From NCBI RefSeq assembly GCF_000590925.1, contig NZ_CP004372.1:258001-322000 (forward strand): a DNA stretch of 64,000 nucleotides, read 5' to 3'. A program made the position numbers and the translations under genes. The stretch is from Roseibacterium elongatum DSM 19469 (GTDB lineage: Bacteria; Pseudomonadota; Alphaproteobacteria; Rhodobacterales; Rhodobacteraceae). Each line of letters starts with the position of its first letter. Position 1 is the stretch's first letter. Under the pieces are notes generated by a model. The model was not told where the DNA came from. It worked only from the letters and a program-made list of their open reading frames with translations, and did no database searches. Shown piece after piece: positions 63,008-64,000 of this stretch.

Positions 63008-63295
63008 CTATTCCACCACGGGCGGCGTCAGGACGTCCGCCGAGGCGAGGATCGCCTGGTCGCCCAGGTCGAGCGTCGTGGCATAGGATGCCGCGGCTTC
63101 CTCGGGGGCCACCATGGCCGCTGCGGCGGCTTGGTCACCGCTGCCCAACGGCTGACCCGTCAGGTAGTCGTTGTACCAGCTGGTCTGGCTCACGACGGCG
63201 ACGTGCACGGCGAACGAGCCCACGGCAACGGCGCCAAGGAACACCGGAATGCCCACGGTCGGTTTAACCACCAACCAGAGTTTTGCATTGTTCAT
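63008..63295 (-). CDS. pucA: LH2 antenna alpha polypeptide, extended form
   Basis: Binds B800/B850 bacteriochlorophyll and carotenoid in the membrane. MNNAKLWLVVKPTVGIPVFL matches the LH2 alpha N-terminus and H31 is the B850 ligand. W40 and Y44 align with R. sphaeroides PucA, but position 45 is Leu instead of Tyr, which should remove one hydrogen bond to B850 and shift absorption to the blue. At 95 residues it is much longer than the usual 50-60; the last 45 residues form an acidic, Ala-rich tail. AAGGAGGA precedes the ATG and overlaps the pucB stop region. Confidence 0.95.
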   Translation of the reverse strand: MNNAKLWLVVKPTVGIPVFLGAVAVGSFAVHVAVVSQTSWYNDYLTGQPLGSGDQAAAAAMVAPEEAAASYATTLDLGDQAILASADVLTPPVVE

Positions 63296-63307
63296 GACGT
63301 GTCCTCC

Positions 63308-63463
63308 TTACCCGAGCCACGGCGTGGCAACTGCGGCCAGCAGGTGCGCCAACAGGGCGATGGCCCCGAACACGCGGGTGCCGTCGATGAGGTAGCTATG
63401 CACCTCTTCCGCCTCGCTCAGCGTCAGGCCTGTCGGCCATACTTTGTCTGGATCATCTGACAT
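63308..63463 (-). CDS. pucB: LH2 antenna beta polypeptide
   Basis: A 51-residue membrane polypeptide that pairs with PucA. It reads [20 protein letters not shown], then [31 protein letters not shown], aligning without gaps with R. sphaeroides PucB; H40 is the B850 ligand and H22 the conserved N-terminal His. AGGAG lies about 7 bases before ATG 63463. It is first in the pucBAC transcript and pucA starts 12 bases after its stop. Confidence 0.96.
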   Translation of the reverse strand: MSDDPDKVWPTGLTLSEAEEVHSYLIDGTRVFGAIALLAHLLAAVATPWLG

Positions 63464-63576
63464 TCTGATCTCCTCTTCCGTTCAGATGTTCAGAAACAAG
63501 CGACGACCCCGGACAACACGTACGCGATCAATCTCTCATTTCCACGGCGGAAACAGGTCTACGCCCCGCCGAGGCA

Positions 63577-63605
63577 ATTATGTCCAGTTAGGTTTACACT
63601 TGCAA
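63577..63605 (-). promoter_or_regulatory. puc promoter (-35/-10)
   Basis: On the minus strand TTGCAA (63600-63605) and CATAAT (63577-63582) are separated by 17 bases, a good vegetative promoter, about 110 bases upstream of pucB. The two PpsR boxes overlap and abut it. Confidence 0.6.
63581..63598. promoter_or_regulatory. PpsR/CrtJ box 1 at the puc promoter
   Basis: TGTCCAGTTAGGTTTACA fits TGT-N12-ACA. It lies between and partly over the -10 and -35 elements, so PpsR bound there would block RNA polymerase under oxygen. Confidence 0.75.
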
Positions 63606-63606
63606 C

Positions 63607-63624
63607 TGTAAACTTGAGACTACA
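63607..63624. promoter_or_regulatory. PpsR/CrtJ box 2 at the puc promoter
   Basis: TGTAAACTTGAGACTACA fits TGT-N12-ACA exactly. It starts 8 bases beyond box 1 and directly upstream of the -35 element, giving the close double site usual for cooperative PpsR binding. Confidence 0.75.
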
Positions 63625-64000
63625 CTTGCATGCAGAAGCGGCCCGGCGCCTGCGCCACAAGCCGGAATTTAAATAGTTTTCAGTGAATTGCGGGATTGGC
63701 CGCAAACACCCGGCGCATTCGGCACGTCACATGTTTCCACATGTCGCATGCATCGGTGTGACGATTCGCGGGGCGATTCGGTATGGCCGATCCACGCGCG
63801 CCGCAGCGTGCGCGGAGAAAGGCGTATCGCGCAGGCGCCGGCGCCCGGCCAACGGCCATCTGGCGCCGGCACACAGCCCCCCACCCATATCGCCCCATCG
63901 AAAGGCCCAACGCACCCGCCCATCCGCGCCTGCGCAGCGGCATGTCCGATGTCATGGGCCTTGACCTTGAGCCAGATACGGGGACGATCAGGGCCGAGTG
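63625..64000. other. Region upstream of the puc promoter, no gene seen
   Basis: The last 376 bases of the window. The first part is AT-richer (AATTTAAATAG near 63666) and could bind IHF or further regulators. Short frames on both strands have no recognisable product. A TTGAGCCAGAT half-site near 63968 resembles an FNR arm but lacks the second arm. Confidence 0.4.

Noticed and set aside
63683..63964. Short frames on both strands at the window end
   Set aside because: No recognisable product or ribosome site; the stretch is more plausibly the upstream control region of puc or of a gene beyond the window.

Overview
The window is chromosomal DNA of high G+C content from an alphaproteobacterium, very probably a phototrophic member of the Rhodobacteraceae (Roseobacter/Rhodobacter group). 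Three things point there: a complete pucBAC light-harvesting 2 locus under a PpsR-type promoter, a propionyl-CoA carboxylase / methylmalonyl-CoA mutase cluster controlled by a PccR (ScfR-family) regulator, and the gene order AI-2E-family protein, hdaA, ppk, ppx. Coding density is high and many neighbouring genes overlap by 4 to 11 bases.

Layout. 1-5155 (minus): polyphosphate metabolism (ppx, cut by the window edge, and ppk), the replication regulator hdaA and an AI-2E-family membrane protein. 5226-5309: four adjacent palindromes. 5315-18466: propionyl-CoA assimilation, with methylmalonyl-CoA mutase, pccA (frameshifted), pccB, an MFS pump and the regulator pccR. TTTGCAAA-type sites lie upstream of pccB and flank a TATAAT box upstream of pccR. 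A short low-G+C secreted-protein gene, a RidA protein and a small anchored protein follow pccB in its operon. 18539-21895: CoxG-like protein, YdcH-like protein, a HAD-fold protein without its catalytic Asp, a DMT transporter and a LysE exporter.

22010-23717: a defence locus. A BglII/BstYI-type restriction endonuclease and an MT-A70-type DNA methyltransferase (low G+C, minus strand) sit between the N-terminal and C-terminal remnants of a different, plus-strand DNA methyltransferase. One modification gene has apparently been gutted and replaced by a restriction-modification cassette.

23966-38850: mostly housekeeping and metabolism: YebC, two SLC13/TrkA-C permeases, a DMT transporter, a YmdB-type phosphodiesterase, 5-formyl-THF cyclo-ligase, VOC and GNAT proteins, a DjlA-like co-chaperone, an endo/exonuclease-family protein, an enoyl-CoA hydratase paired with a PaaK-type CoA ligase, and oligoendopeptidase F. 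39378-50889: a long plus-strand operon with a GntR/FCD regulator, a complete dipeptide-type ABC transporter (two permease genes frameshifted), two proteins of Ntn-hydrolase type (gamma-glutamyltransferase and DUF1028), an acyl-CoA ligase and a ketopantoate-reductase-like enzyme. This looks like an uptake and catabolism locus of unknown substrate. 50969-55286: an MCE/Mla-type lipid transporter (the ATPase gene is frameshifted). 55536-55612: tRNA-Arg(UCU). 55695-60045: GMC oxidoreductase, a small coiled-coil protein and a Na/Pi cotransporter. 60758-63463: LH2 genes.

Four genes (pccA, both Dpp-type permeases, the Mla-type ATPase) carry single-base frameshifts with otherwise perfectly conserved protein on both sides. 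Sequencing or assembly error is the leading explanation. Homology calls rest on recognising protein motifs by eye; no database search was possible.
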